Part shown: piece by piece, positions 17,213 to 26,762 of the stretch | Position numbering within the stretch: position 1 is the stretch's first letter | Layout: each line of letters begins with the position of its first letter | DNA from: Clostridia bacterium | Lineage (GTDB): Bacteria > Bacillota > Clostridia > Oscillospirales > Acutalibacteraceae | Reading direction: 5' to 3' | Assembly (NCBI GenBank): GCA_017416765.1 | Contig: JAFQBE010000005.1 | Coordinates: 1-64,000 of the forward strand | Length of the DNA stretch: 64,000 nucleotides | Program-made: the position numbers and the translations under genes | The notes under the pieces: generated by a model | Told to the model about the DNA's origin: nothing | The model's database searches: none | What the model saw: only the letters and a program-made list of their open reading frames with translations

Positions 17213-17407
17213 ATGTTAAGAAAATGGTTCAAGGACGAAGAAGGCCAAGGTATGGTTGAGTACGGTCTCATCATCGGTCTTATCGCAATCGTTGTCATCG
17301 TTGCTCTTGTAGCACTCGGTCCGAAGATTCGCAATCTGTTCGATCAGGTCAACGACAGCATTGATAATATCGGCAAGGAAGCTACAACAGCAGGTTCAGG
17401 TACCTGA
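17213..17407 (+). CDS. flp1: Flp/Fap-type pilin 1, 64 aa
   Basis: ATG at 17213 follows GGAGG. The pilin has a short charged leader (MLRKWFKDEEG) and the Flp processing motif Gly|QGMVEY, with Glu16 at +5 and Tyr17 at +6, followed by a hydrophobic helix (GLIIGLIAIVVIVALVALG). Cleavage after Gly11 by the upstream peptidase would give a ~53-residue mature pilin. The second pilin gene 130 bases downstream encodes the same protein apart from residues 41-42 (NL here, DM there). Confidence 0.95.
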   Translation: MLRKWFKDEEGQGMVEYGLIIGLIAIVVIVALVALGPKIRNLFDQVNDSIDNIGKEATTAGSGT

Positions 17408-17537
17408 CAGTAAAAGCCATACAAATAAAACCTTGTAAAAAACTAAAATATAAACTCAAACTTTAAAATCAAAAAGTAAACAGTAACATACAAACATATC
17501 AAAAAAATAAAAATTATAAAATAAGGAGGAAAAAGTT

Positions 17538-17732
17538 ATGTTAAGAAAATGGTTTAAAGACGAAGAAGGTCAAGGCATGGTAGAATACGGTCTCATAATC
17601 GGTCTTATCGCAATTGTTGTTATAGTTGCTCTCGTAGCGCTCGGTCCGAAGATTCGCGATATGTTCGATCAGGTCAATGACAGCATTGATAATATCGGCA
17701 AGGAAGCAACAACGGCAGGTTCAGGTACATAA
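17538..17732 (+). CDS. flp2: Flp/Fap-type pilin 2, 64 aa
   Basis: The protein is identical to pilin 1 except for two adjacent residues (Asp41, Met42). The DNA differs at several synonymous positions (for example GGTCAAGGC against GGCCAAGGT), so the copies have been separate for some time with the protein conserved. It carries the same Gly|QGMVEY processing site and a strong AAGGAGG before the ATG. It has its own AT-rich leader and is followed by a stable stem-loop at 17801-17839. Confidence 0.95.
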   Translation: MLRKWFKDEEGQGMVEYGLIIGLIAIVVIVALVALGPKIRDMFDQVNDSIDNIGKEATTAGSGT

Positions 17733-17800
17733 TAATAAACATAATTTTTGGTAATTAATTCCTTACTAAATAAATCGGTTAAAAAAGCATAGGTAACTCG

Positions 17801-17839
17801 TCAAGGGTAAGTTCGCTCGCGGAGCGAGCTTACCCTTGA
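17801..17839 (+). other. Stable stem-loop between the pilin and TadE genes
   Basis: Outer arms TCAAGGGTAAG / CTTACCCTTGA enclose an inner CGCTC-GCG-GAGCG hairpin with a two-base internal bulge. No T-run follows, so it looks more like an mRNA processing, stability or attenuation element that would keep pilin transcripts abundant relative to the downstream assembly genes. Confidence 0.6.
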
Positions 17840-17873
17840 ACACTAAAAATGCAAGTTCGGAGGTGACGGCGAA

Positions 17874-18296
17874 ATGAAAAAAGCAATCGGAAAGAAGCAA
17901 AAACGCGAAGACGGTCAGGCGATGGTTGAATTTGCGCTGATACTTCCGATTTTTCTGCTGATTCTGTGCGGCATTATTGATTTTGGCTGGTTGTTCTATA
18001 ATCAGCTTTCGCTCAACAATGCATGTCGCGAAGGCGCAAGGTACGCCGTAGTTCACACCGATGAAAACGCTGATACACAAAGCATAATAAATCACATTGA
18101 AAATATTTCATCAACCGTTTTTGCTAATGACGGTGTGGATATCACAGTAACATATTCATCTCCGTCAGACCCGACTGCAGGGGATGTAACAGTCAGCATG
18201 CAGGCTGATATTTCATTCTTTACACCGGTGCTAAGCACTATACTCGGAAAAGAGAAAACAATAACCTCAACAGTAATAATGAAAGTAGAATCATAA
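17874..18296 (+). CDS. tadE: TadE-like minor pseudopilin, 140 aa
   Basis: The N-terminal REDG|QAMVEF matches the prepilin peptidase site (Gly14, Glu19 at +5), followed by a hydrophobic stretch FALILPIFLLILCGIIDFG and the TadE signature LNNACREGARYAVV. The C-terminal half is a small exported domain ending in ILGKEKTITSTVIMKVES. TadE proteins are processed by TadV and assist pilus assembly. GGAGGTGA precedes the ATG. Confidence 0.9.
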   Translation: MKKAIGKKQKREDGQAMVEFALILPIFLLILCGIIDFGWLFYNQLSLNNACREGARYAVVHTDENADTQSIINHIENISSTVFANDGVDITVTYSSPSDPTAGDVTVSMQADISFFTPVLSTILGKEKTITSTVIMKVES

Positions 18297-18313
18297 GGAG
18301 GCAACTGTCAGTT

Positions 18314-19075
18314 ATGAAAAAAATTTATCTTATAGCGGTGGTAATCGCTCTGGCGGCAGGCCTTGCAACATACTTTTTTGCAAATGAGCTGAAAACAAGC
18401 AAAATCGTAACAGGTGTAGATGATGCAACTGTTCTGATTGCGCTTAGGGATATAGATGAAAACACAATTCTTACAGCGGATATGTTCCAGGAAGTTAAAA
18501 TGCCGGTTACCGCGGTTTCCTACGGTACGGTAAGCAAGACTAACGATATCATCGGTTATATGTCCGGTGTTAAAATTCTCAGAGGCGAACAGCTTATGGC
18601 AGGTAAGCTGATACCTGTCGGCGAGGAAAACGCAAAGGGCAGGCTTTCGTATCAGCTTGAAAACGGAAAGTATGCCTACACAATCGAAATTGATGCACGC
18701 AACAGTATGGCATATTTCCTTAAAGAAGGCGACCGAATCAACATATACGACAGTGTTTCGCCCTCTGCCAAGCCTGCGCTTGAAAACATACTGGTGCTTA
18801 AAATTGGCGATTATGCCGCAAACAAGCAGCAGGATGCAGGCGTTGAAATAACATCATACGGTGTAATGACGCTTGAGCTTGATGAAAAGCAGATTGCAAA
18901 ATTCCTTGATTTGGAAAAAGCCTACAGAATATCTCTTGTTTCGTATGTTGAAGCGTACAGCCTTGCAGACGATATAGCGGCTGCAGGCATACCCGAAGAC
19001 CAACCTGCAGAACCGCAGACAAACTACGGTATGGGCGAAATTACAACCGCACCGCCGACTACAGAAAGCAACTGA
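18314..19075 (+). CDS. cpaB: Flp pilus assembly protein CpaB/RcpC (SAF domain), 253 aa
   Basis: The N-terminal membrane anchor (IYLIAVVIALAAGLATYFFA) is followed by an SAF/CpaB domain (VLIALRDIDENTILTADMFQ, then ILRGEQLMAGKL) and a beta-rich C-terminal half (MTLELDEKQIAKFLDLEKA). In Gram-negative Tad systems RcpC works at the secretin; with no outer membrane here it presumably organises the assembly machine at the membrane or wall. The tail is Thr/Pro-rich. Confidence 0.87.
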   Translation: MKKIYLIAVVIALAAGLATYFFANELKTSKIVTGVDDATVLIALRDIDENTILTADMFQEVKMPVTAVSYGTVSKTNDIIGYMSGVKILRGEQLMAGKLIPVGEENAKGRLSYQLENGKYAYTIEIDARNSMAYFLKEGDRINIYDSVSPSAKPALENILVLKIGDYAANKQQDAGVEITSYGVMTLELDEKQIAKFLDLEKAYRISLVSYVEAYSLADDIAAAGIPEDQPAEPQTNYGMGEITTAPPTTESN

Positions 19076-19099
19076 TAATTGATTGGAGATGAAACGGCT

Positions 19100-20302
19100 A
19101 TGGAAAAAATGAATTTGCTTATTTTGTCAGATGACCTTGATTTAAGAATTGAGGTAAAAAATCTTGTAGCCGACGAAGCGTTTGCAATCAGCGGTTATTC
19201 GGGCTTTACGGCAGAGGGCAAAACAAAAATAGTAAATAAATACCCCGAAATCGTTCTTTGCGCTGTGCGCGGCGAAGTACCAGATGCGGTTTTCAGCTTC
19301 GTTCAGGATTTGCTTGCAGTTGCAAGAGGGCTGATTGTTATTCTTGTAAATGACAATATAACCGTTGACCTTGTAAACAAAGCTGCTCAATACGGAATTC
19401 GAAAGGTACTTCCGATTGACGGAATCGGCTGTGACGCTTTTTCTGAAAACATCAAAACGGTTTACACACTTGAACAGCAGCGTATTCTTGATACAAACGA
19501 GGGCAAAAAAGTACGCTGTAAAGCGCTCGGATTTTTCGGCGGAAAGGGCGGCACGGGTAAAACAACGCTTGCAATAGGTGTTGCCGCAAGCCTTGCAAAG
19601 GCGGGCAAAAGGGTAATGCTGCTTGACCTTGATTTGCAGTTCGGTGATGTTTCAATGGCACTCGACCTTGATACGAAAAATTCAATCGTTGACCTTGTTC
19701 AGGACAGAGGCGGTATTACAATTGAAAACATAAACGGCTTTGCAGTTGAACATTCAAGCGGTATGAGTGTGCTGTGCGCACCTAAAAGCTCGGAATATGC
19801 CGAGTTTGTAACTCCGCAACACATCGAGCGGATAATTGATATCATGCGTCCGTATTATGAATACATAATTGTTGATTTGCCATCAGCTTTCAACGATGCG
19901 GTAATTACAGCCTGCGAAAACTGCGAAGAAATTTTCCTTGTATACAACAACGAAATACTTTCGCTAAATAACGCAAAGGTGTGCTACACAATTCTTGACC
20001 AGCTTCATCAGCGCGATAAAATAAGGTTTGTTTTGAACAGAGTTGAAAAAAGCCTCATAAAACCCGAGGATTTTACCGAAATGTTCCAGACGGATTTGTT
20101 TGCGCAGATTCCCGCCGATTATTCTGCTGCACTTACAAGTATTAACAAGGGTATGGCGGTAACGGTTGCACAACCAAAGTCGGTGCTTGCAAAAGGCATA
20201 TCGGAGCTTGCGGAAAAAATAATCGAAGTGCATACGGGCATAGTTCCCGTAAAAGTTACTCAACCGAAGAAGAAATTTTCGTTATCGAAAAAGCAGAAAT
20301 AA
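19100..20302 (+). CDS. tadZ: TadZ/CpaE-like localisation ATPase, 400 aa
   Basis: ATG at 19100 is preferred over an upstream TTG because GGAG lies about ten bases before it. Residues ~1-125 form a receiver-like domain without a clear phosphorylation pocket. Residues ~145 onward form a MinD/ParA-type ATPase with the deviant Walker A motif GGKGGTGKTT and LLDLDLQFGDVSMALDLD. Proteins of this type place the Tad machinery at a site in the cell, often a pole. A DivIVA-like coiled-coil gene in the same operon fits that role. Confidence 0.88.
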   Translation: MEKMNLLILSDDLDLRIEVKNLVADEAFAISGYSGFTAEGKTKIVNKYPEIVLCAVRGEVPDAVFSFVQDLLAVARGLIVILVNDNITVDLVNKAAQYGIRKVLPIDGIGCDAFSENIKTVYTLEQQRILDTNEGKKVRCKALGFFGGKGGTGKTTLAIGVAASLAKAGKRVMLLDLDLQFGDVSMALDLDTKNSIVDLVQDRGGITIENINGFAVEHSSGMSVLCAPKSSEYAEFVTPQHIERIIDIMRPYYEYIIVDLPSAFNDAVITACENCEEIFLVYNNEILSLNNAKVCYTILDQLHQRDKIRFVLNRVEKSLIKPEDFTEMFQTDLFAQIPADYSAALTSINKGMAVTVAQPKSVLAKGISELAEKIIEVHTGIVPVKVTQPKKKFSLSKKQK

Positions 20303-20316
20303 TGTGAGGTGTTGAT

Positions 20317-21678
20317 ATGGGACTTCTTGACAGAATAGACGGTCAGAAAAAGCTGCCGTTGCAAAAAGGTGATACAGCTGTACAAGCTGAAGAAATAAAA
20401 GAAAAAGCTGCAACCGAAGAAACGGTTGAAGACCCGTATCTCGAAACCAAGCGAAGAATTCATTCAGCCATTATCGACGAAATGAACAAAAGCGGTCAGA
20501 CCATAACAGACCGCGATGCAATGTACAAAATCGTTGATGATAAGGTCAATGAAGATGAATTTCTTATTCCGCGTATTGACAGGGAAAAGGTTGCAACAGA
20601 GCTTTTTAACGATATCATGGGCTACGGTCCTATTGAAGTGCTTGTTCAGGACCCGTCAATCAGTGAAATTATGGTGAACGGTCCGGATAAAATATATATA
20701 GAAGATAAGGGCAAGCTCAAGCTCACAGACCTTAAATTCAGGGATGAAGACCACCTGATGAATATTATCAACCGTATCGTTTCAAATGTCGGCAGACATG
20801 TTGACGAAGCAAGCCCCATGGTAGATGCCAGACTTGCAGACGGTTCGCGTGTTAACGCAATCATTCCGCCGCTGTCGCTTATAGGTCCTGTGCTGACAAT
20901 CAGAAAGTTCGGCAAGAAGCCCATAACGGCACAGCAGCTTTTAAAATTCGGTTCTCTTACTCCCGATATGCTCCACTTCCTTGAAGCGTGCGTAAAGGGC
21001 AAGCTTAATATAGTTGTTGCGGGCGGTACAGGTTCAGGTAAAACAACGCTTCTTAATGTTCTTTCTTCTTACATACCGGAAGATGAGCGTATAGTCACAA
21101 TAGAAGATGCCGCGGAAGTTCAGCTCAAGCAGGAGCATGTAATCACCCTTGAAGCAAGACCTGCCAACCTTGAAGGCAAGGGTGCAGTTACAATCCGCAA
21201 CCTTGTAAAGAATGCCCTTCGTATGCGACCGGACAGAATAATCGTCGGTGAAGTCCGCTCGGAAGAAACGCTCGATATGCTACAGGCTATGAACACCGGT
21301 CATGACGGTTCGCTCACCACTACTCACGCAAACTCACCGCGCGATACCGTAGCAAGGCTTGAAACAATGGTTCTCATGAGCGGTATGGAGCTGCCGCTTA
21401 AAGCTATAAGAGACCAGATTTCTTCCGCTATTGACCTTATTGTTCAGCAGAGCCGTCTGCGTGACGGTACAAGAAAAATAACTTCCATAACCGAAGTAAT
21501 CGGCATGGAAGGCGATGTAGTAAGTATGCAGGATATCTTTGTTTATGAAACCGACGGCACTGTTGATGCAACGGGCAAATTCGTCGGCAAGTTCCATGCA
21601 ACAGGAGTAAGACCGATTTGCCTTGAAAAAATCAGAGGAAACGGAGTGACGGTCAATAATGAATGGTTTACAAATTAG
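20317..21678 (+). CDS. tadA: TadA/CpaF secretion ATPase (T2S/T4P type), 453 aa
   Basis: An N-terminal helical domain ([20 protein letters not shown]) is followed by the PilT/VirB11-type ATPase core: Walker [10 protein letters not shown] at ~residues 237-245, Asp box [13 protein letters not shown], His box ([12 protein letters not shown]) and Walker B/C region [15 protein letters not shown]. It powers both extension and retraction of Tad pili. The length is typical. It ends overlapping tadB by 20 bases, which points to coupled translation. Confidence 0.94.
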   Translation: MGLLDRIDGQKKLPLQKGDTAVQAEEIKEKAATEETVEDPYLETKRRIHSAIIDEMNKSGQTITDRDAMYKIVDDKVNEDEFLIPRIDREKVATELFNDIMGYGPIEVLVQDPSISEIMVNGPDKIYIEDKGKLKLTDLKFRDEDHLMNIINRIVSNVGRHVDEASPMVDARLADGSRVNAIIPPLSLIGPVLTIRKFGKKPITAQQLLKFGSLTPDMLHFLEACVKGKLNIVVAGGTGSGKTTLLNVLSSYIPEDERIVTIEDAAEVQLKQEHVITLEARPANLEGKGAVTIRNLVKNALRMRPDRIIVGEVRSEETLDMLQAMNTGHDGSLTTTHANSPRDTVARLETMVLMSGMELPLKAIRDQISSAIDLIVQQSRLRDGTRKITSITEVIGMEGDVVSMQDIFVYETDGTVDATGKFVGKFHATGVRPICLEKIRGNGVTVNNEWFTN

Positions 21679-22651
21679 TATAATTATTCTTGCCGTTGCA
21701 ATAGCTCTGTTCAATTTCTTCCTATGGGTCAGCATTATGGGTACGGCAACACAAAGCCGCCGCATTGTTGAAAAGCGCGTTGATAAAATCGCAAGCAAAA
21801 AAAGCGGACTTACCCTGCAGCTTCAGGAAAAGAAAAAAGAACGCAAATCCTCAATTTTGAAAAGAGCCATTGACGGCAGCGGCAAACAGTCGGTACAGCG
21901 CAAAAGGCTCATGGATACAATCTTCAACGAGCTTATTCTGGCCGATATAATGATGAAACCCGAAGAATTCTGCCTTATATGGATAGTGCTTACCTTTGTT
22001 CCCGCAGGGCTTGCAGCACTGTTTCAGCTTGGCGTTATGCCTTCTGCAACGCTTGCGGCAATAGGTGCATTTGTTCCGATTGTCTATATAAAAATCAAAA
22101 AGGATAACCGAAGAAAAGCCTTTGAAGCACAGCTTGGCGATACGCTTATAATGATGTGCAACGGCCTGCGTTCAGGCTTTTCATTCAATCAGGTTATGGA
22201 AAATGTAGCCAACGATATGCCGCCGCCCATAGGCATAGAATTCGGCAGGGTCTGTAACGAAATCCGCTACGGCGCAACAATGGAAGAAGCGCTCAATAAT
22301 ATGTGCGACCGTGTTAAAAGTGCCGATTTACTGCTTGTGGTTTCTGCGGTGCTTATTCAGCGTACAACGGGCGGTAATCTTTCCGAAATACTTTCAACAA
22401 TTTCAAATACAATACGCGAAAGAATTAAAATAAAAGGCGAAATAAGTTCAATTACCGCACAAGGGCGAATGTCGGGGCTGATAATCGGTGCCCTGCCCAT
22501 AGGTATAGCGGCAATACTCATGGTAGTCAATCCGGAGTATATGTCAACCTTCTTCACCACAACGGTAGGGAACATAATGCTTGTGGTTTCCGTTGTTATG
22601 GAGGTTATAGGCTTTTTCGCAATAAGAAAGGTAGTTTCTATAGAGTACTGA
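21659..22651 (+). CDS. tadB: Tad pilus inner-membrane platform protein TadB, 330 aa
   Basis: An N-terminal transmembrane segment and linker are followed by a T2SSF/GspF-type domain (EAQLGDTLIMMCNGLRSGFS, then GGNLSEILSTISNTIRER) and two C-terminal membrane segments. It forms the platform on which the TadA ATPase acts. The start lies within the last codons of tadA. Confidence 0.9.
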   Translation: MNGLQISIIILAVAIALFNFFLWVSIMGTATQSRRIVEKRVDKIASKKSGLTLQLQEKKKERKSSILKRAIDGSGKQSVQRKRLMDTIFNELILADIMMKPEEFCLIWIVLTFVPAGLAALFQLGVMPSATLAAIGAFVPIVYIKIKKDNRRKAFEAQLGDTLIMMCNGLRSGFSFNQVMENVANDMPPPIGIEFGRVCNEIRYGATMEEALNNMCDRVKSADLLLVVSAVLIQRTTGGNLSEILSTISNTIRERIKIKGEISSITAQGRMSGLIIGALPIGIAAILMVVNPEYMSTFFTTTVGNIMLVVSVVMEVIGFFAIRKVVSIEY

Positions 22652-22667
22652 TACGGAGGTGAGCTTT

Positions 22668-23591
22668 TTGGAATTTCTCGTTATTGCTTATTCGTTCCTT
22701 GCGTTTATTCTGGTTGTGCTGCTGGCTTCTCCAGCAGGGCAGAAAATGGATAAAAAACAAAGCCGTATTGACAGAATAAATAATTCCGTAGGTCAGCCCG
22801 TGTTTAAAGAGCTGGAGCTTTCGTTCTACGAAAGGTTCCTCGGTAAGGGGCTCAAAAGCGTTTCTGCCAAATTCAATAAGCTCCTTCCGCAAAAGAAAAA
22901 TGCCAACAAAACAAAAACACTTGAAGCTATACGCAAACAGCTGCGCTATGCAGGCATATTTATGGAGCCTTCAGATTTTCAGTTTATAAAATATGCATTT
23001 TTAATAGGTGCGGTTTTTCTGACGCTTGTAATTCTGTTGGCAGTTAATGCAGATGCGCTGATATCCTTGCTTATTCTCATGGTCGGTGTGCTTATAGGTG
23101 TCATGGGTCCTACAATGTACCTTCGCTCACGCGTATCAAGCCACCAGACGGGTATAAAAAAGCAGCTGCCCGATGCTATGGATATGCTTTGCGTATGTAT
23201 TGAGGCGGGATTGGGTTTTGATGCGGCACTTTTAAAGGTTTCGCAAAAGCTCAAGGGTCCGTTTATTGATGAGCTTCTCATAGTTTACCGCGAAATTCAG
23301 ATGGGCAGAACAAGGCGCGAAGCCCTGCAGAATCTGTGCGATTCAACAAACCTTGACGAACTCAAAACCTTTGCTTCCGCACTTGTGCAGGCAGAGCAGC
23401 TCGGTATACCGATTAATAATGTCATGCGTGCGCAGTCAGAACAGCTGCGTGTAGAAAGAAGTCAGCAGGCAAAGGAAAAGGGTATGAAGGCTTCAATTAA
23501 AATGCTGCTTCCGATGCTGCTGTTCATCTTCCCTGTGGTTTTTATAATTCTCATGGGTCCGACAGTTCTTAATATAATGGATACATTTTAA
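22668..23591 (+). CDS. tadC: Tad pilus inner-membrane platform protein TadC, 307 aa
   Basis: TTG at 22668 is the likely start: CGGAGG (22654-22659) is eight bases upstream, whereas a GTG at 22659 overlaps that ribosome site. It is a T2SSF-type protein (QLPDAMDMLCVCIEAGLGFD, QAEQLGIPINNVMRAQSEQL) with flanking membrane helices and partners TadB. Its stop overlaps the next start by one base. Confidence 0.9.
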   Translation: MEFLVIAYSFLAFILVVLLASPAGQKMDKKQSRIDRINNSVGQPVFKELELSFYERFLGKGLKSVSAKFNKLLPQKKNANKTKTLEAIRKQLRYAGIFMEPSDFQFIKYAFLIGAVFLTLVILLAVNADALISLLILMVGVLIGVMGPTMYLRSRVSSHQTGIKKQLPDAMDMLCVCIEAGLGFDAALLKVSQKLKGPFIDELLIVYREIQMGRTRREALQNLCDSTNLDELKTFASALVQAEQLGIPINNVMRAQSEQLRVERSQQAKEKGMKASIKMLLPMLLFIFPVVFIILMGPTVLNIMDTF

Positions 23592-23956
23592 TGCTTATGA
23601 AAAAGATTATAATTATTAATAACAAAAGAATAGTTACCAAAAATGCAGAGCTTGCCGATTCGTTCTTTACCCGTTTCAGGGGTCTGATGTTTCGCGAATC
23701 TATAGCAGAGGATTATGCGCTGCTTATCACTCCCTGCAATCAGATACATATGCTGAACATGAGGTTTGCAATTGATGCGGTTTACCTTGATGAATCGGGT
23801 ACGGTTGTAAAAATTGAACGCAATGTTCAACCGGGTAAAATCTGCAAAACGGTAAAACAGGCAAAAAGTGTAATTGAAGTAAATGCCTTTGCTGCGGCAA
23901 GGCTCGGAATACATGAAGGCGACACCCTAAAAATAACTGTGGGGGATGAAAAATGA
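23591..23956 (+). CDS. DUF192 family protein, 121 aa
   Basis: A small beta-rich protein with the DUF192 pattern FTRFRGLMFRE, then CNQIHMLNMRFAIDAVYLD and a C-terminal RLGIHEGDTLKI. It overlaps tadC by one base and the next gene by four (ATGA), so it is firmly part of the Tad operon. The family has no established role; its repeated presence in Gram-positive Tad loci, recalled from general knowledge, suggests an assembly-associated function. No signal peptide is visible. Confidence 0.85.
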   Translation: MLMKKIIIINNKRIVTKNAELADSFFTRFRGLMFRESIAEDYALLITPCNQIHMLNMRFAIDAVYLDESGTVVKIERNVQPGKICKTVKQAKSVIEVNAFAAARLGIHEGDTLKITVGDEK

Positions 23957-24945
23957 AAAAAGCTAAAAACGAAAGCGTAAAAGATACAGTACTTGAAGAA
24001 AACAAAAATACAGCCAAAAACCAGCCCGTACGCGGTAAGGAAAAAGGGGACAGCGAAATGCTGTTTAAAAAGGTGCTTTACGGCTATGACCCCGATGAAG
24101 TAGCTTCCTATATAAACGAGCTTAACCGGACATATGAATCAGCGGCGCGTATGCACGAAGCAAAGCTTTCTTCAATTAAGGAGGAGCTTGTCCTTTCAAA
24201 CAGGGAGCGCGATTCATACAGCGAAAAGTATAAAGAGTGTCAGATAAAGCTTAATTCGATAGAAAAGCCTGATACGAAAACGGGCAGCGAAGAATATGAA
24301 AGCATAATTGCTCAACTCAAAGCCCGATGCGAACAGCTTGAAAACGAAAATGCCCGTTTGAAGTCGGCAGAAAGCAGTTCTTCTGACAGCGGTTATGCGG
24401 ACAGAGTTTTATTGCTTGAAGCTGAAATTTCAAAGCTTGAAGAAAGCAATGCAAGCTTACAGCGCGAGAATACAGAGCTGTTAAATAAATTGCAGAAAAG
24501 CGAAAACATCAGCGAAGAATACAAGGCTGTTTTTGCACAGCTTGAAGCAGCAAAAGCGCAGCTTGATGTAAAAGAAAAAGAGCTTGCCGAAAAGAATGTA
24601 ATTCTTGAAGAAAAGGCAGCTGAAATAAATGAACTTCTTGCACAAACAGAAAATTTCAAAAAGCAGTCTGCGGAGCTTGAAATCAAAAACAGTTTACTCA
24701 ATCAGCGTGTAAGCGAAAATGAAGATGAACTTATCCGCCTGAAGGATGAAAACAAAATTCAGGCTTTTGAACACGCAGAAAAAATAAATTCGCTTGAAAC
24801 CGAACACGCAAAGGATAAGCTCGCTATGCAGAAGGAGCTGAAGCTTTACGGCTATTATGTTGACCGTGCAGAGCTTACCCTTGGTGAACTCACAAAGCAG
24901 ATGGAGCAGATAAAGCAATCACTAAATTCGGTACAGGAAAAATAA
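23953..24945 (+). CDS. DivIVA-like coiled-coil protein in the Tad operon, 330 aa
   Basis: Residues ~36-65 (MLFKKVLYGYDPDEVASYIN) resemble the N-terminal lipid-binding/dimerisation domain of DivIVA/GpsB proteins. The rest is a long Glu/Lys/Ala-rich coiled coil up to ~residue 325, with many repeats of leucine at heptad spacing. DivIVA-type proteins bind curved membrane and recruit partners at poles or septa. Inside a Tad operon with a TadZ-type ATPase, a role in siting the pilus machine is a fair inference. No enzymatic domain is present. Its start overlaps the DUF192 stop. Confidence 0.72.
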   Translation: MKKAKNESVKDTVLEENKNTAKNQPVRGKEKGDSEMLFKKVLYGYDPDEVASYINELNRTYESAARMHEAKLSSIKEELVLSNRERDSYSEKYKECQIKLNSIEKPDTKTGSEEYESIIAQLKARCEQLENENARLKSAESSSSDSGYADRVLLLEAEISKLEESNASLQRENTELLNKLQKSENISEEYKAVFAQLEAAKAQLDVKEKELAEKNVILEEKAAEINELLAQTENFKKQSAELEIKNSLLNQRVSENEDELIRLKDENKIQAFEHAEKINSLETEHAKDKLAMQKELKLYGYYVDRAELTLGELTKQMEQIKQSLNSVQEK

Positions 24946-24991
24946 AACGGGTTCGGATTATACTCGTCACTCTACGAAAGGAGTGCTTAAA

Positions 24992-26740
24992 ATGCTGCAA
25001 AAAAGAATAAAAGCTTTTGCCAAAAAAGAAGACGGTGCAGTAATGGTTATTGCGGCATTGAGCCTGGTAGCGTTTTTGTCAGTGGTTTCGCTTGTTACGG
25101 ATATGGGGCTGAAATACCACCAGAAAAGCAAGCTGCAAAGCGCAATGGATTCTGCGGCACTTGCCGCTGTGCGCTATATGCCCGATGAGCAGACTGCAAA
25201 AGCTGTTGCGCTTGAATATGTAGAAAAAAACGGCTTTACAACTGACAGCGTTGTTGTTGAATTTCCAAGCAGCGAAATAGTCCGCGTTTCCGATTCAAGA
25301 AAAGGCAAAACTGTATTTGCAAGCCTTTTCAATATCAATTCCGTACAGATTAATGCAAAGGCGGCAGCGCGCTATGTAAATAAAAATATGGCGATTGATT
25401 TTGAATATTTAATGTTCCATGGAGATAATTCACAGTTCAATCTCAACGGTCATTACAATGTCGGCGGCAGTGTTTTCGGCAACGGCAATGTTTATGCAAA
25501 CGGCAGCGGCAGTACAATTTCGGGTACGGTTTTTTCAGCTGAAAAGGCAGATTATAATCAGTACAGCGTAACTGTAAGCCGACTTGAAAGCAATGTGAAA
25601 ACACAGGAAATGCCGGATTTTGATGAAACCATAATGTCCGTTGTACCCGAAGTAACACAGGGTATGTTTGAAAAAGTATATAATCCTATAAATAAATCGA
25701 ATTTCTATCTCAACCGTTATCCGGCGGGCGCAACCATAAACTCGTCAATTTCAATCAACGGTAACACCTATTGTCCGGGCAGCCTTTCAACAGGATATTT
25801 TTCCGATGTGCTGATTATTTACGGCGATTTATATGTTGAGGGAGATTTTAGCCCCCAGTGTCCGGTATATGTCAAAGGCAATGTGTACTGTGGCGGCAAC
25901 CTTACAACAACATGGGATAAGTCTTTCACCGTCGGTGGCGATTTATATGTAGGCGGCAATTCAACCTTCCAGGGCAATACACAGATTTACGGCAATTATT
26001 TTTATACCGGCGGAAATCTTGTCCGCGGTTCAACCTACAGCCTGCTGTGCGATTGTGAAACCTATGCAGGCGGTAATGTAACGCTCAACGGTTCTACAAC
26101 CTTCAACGGTCCGGTTTATTGCAGGGGTGTTTTTGATAAGCAGGGCAGCGTTGCTATGAGCGTAAAAGGCAATATGTACATTTACGATACCCTTAAACTA
26201 CAAAGCGGCGGCACTACCGTAAACGGCAGTATTTATGTCTGGGGCAAAAACGCAACCGATGAAGCACCCGCAGCTGATATATCCGGTCCGTTTACATTGA
26301 AAGGTGACCTTTATAACAGAAAAAAAGAGCTTTTGCTTTCGGGGCAGGGCAATTACGATATAAATGGTATAGTGTACAGCGGCGGCAGTCTTTCAACCAA
26401 CCAGGGCTCAAGCGGTATTACCTTGAACGGCTGCATGATAGCCGAAGACGATATAAAAATAGGCGGCAGTACGCATACCTATAACGAAGCAGGTGCAACG
26501 CTTTCCATCTATTCACGAAAAGGGGATATAACGCTCTATTCACAGCAGGGCGGCTTTGATTTGTGGGGTATAGTATATGCGCCAAAGGGCGATGTTGCAC
26601 TCGCATCAGGCGATTTCGATATCCACGGCAGTATTATCGGCAACACTATTACCTGCAGCCCCGGCGGATTGAATATGACTTATAACGACCGCGAGCTGCC
26701 CTATTCCAAAGCTGTAAAAGCAGCGGTATTGATTGAATGA
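24992..26740 (+). CDS. tadG: TadG-like pilus protein with polymer-forming (bactofilin-like) repeat domain, 582 aa
   Basis: ATG 24992 sits nine bases after AAGGAG; a GTG nine bases earlier overlaps poorly. The N-terminus KKEDG|AVMVIAALSLVAFLS resembles a TadE/G leader, with Ile in place of Glu at +5, followed by LQSAMDSAALAAVRYM, typical of TadG. From ~residue 140 there are about twenty short Gly/Asn-rich repeats such as GNVYANGSGSTISGTVF, GDLYVGGNSTFQGNTQIYG and GSIYVWGK, expected to form a beta-solenoid. It is the last gene of the operon and would be exported. It may be a tip or adhesive component. Confidence 0.8.
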   Translation: MLQKRIKAFAKKEDGAVMVIAALSLVAFLSVVSLVTDMGLKYHQKSKLQSAMDSAALAAVRYMPDEQTAKAVALEYVEKNGFTTDSVVVEFPSSEIVRVSDSRKGKTVFASLFNINSVQINAKAAARYVNKNMAIDFEYLMFHGDNSQFNLNGHYNVGGSVFGNGNVYANGSGSTISGTVFSAEKADYNQYSVTVSRLESNVKTQEMPDFDETIMSVVPEVTQGMFEKVYNPINKSNFYLNRYPAGATINSSISINGNTYCPGSLSTGYFSDVLIIYGDLYVEGDFSPQCPVYVKGNVYCGGNLTTTWDKSFTVGGDLYVGGNSTFQGNTQIYGNYFYTGGNLVRGSTYSLLCDCETYAGGNVTLNGSTTFNGPVYCRGVFDKQGSVAMSVKGNMYIYDTLKLQSGGTTVNGSIYVWGKNATDEAPAADISGPFTLKGDLYNRKKELLLSGQGNYDINGIVYSGGSLSTNQGSSGITLNGCMIAEDDIKIGGSTHTYNEAGATLSIYSRKGDITLYSQQGGFDLWGIVYAPKGDVALASGDFDIHGSIIGNTITCSPGGLNMTYNDRELPYSKAVKAAVLIE

Positions 26741-26762
26741 AAAACAAGAGCTTGATGTTGGA

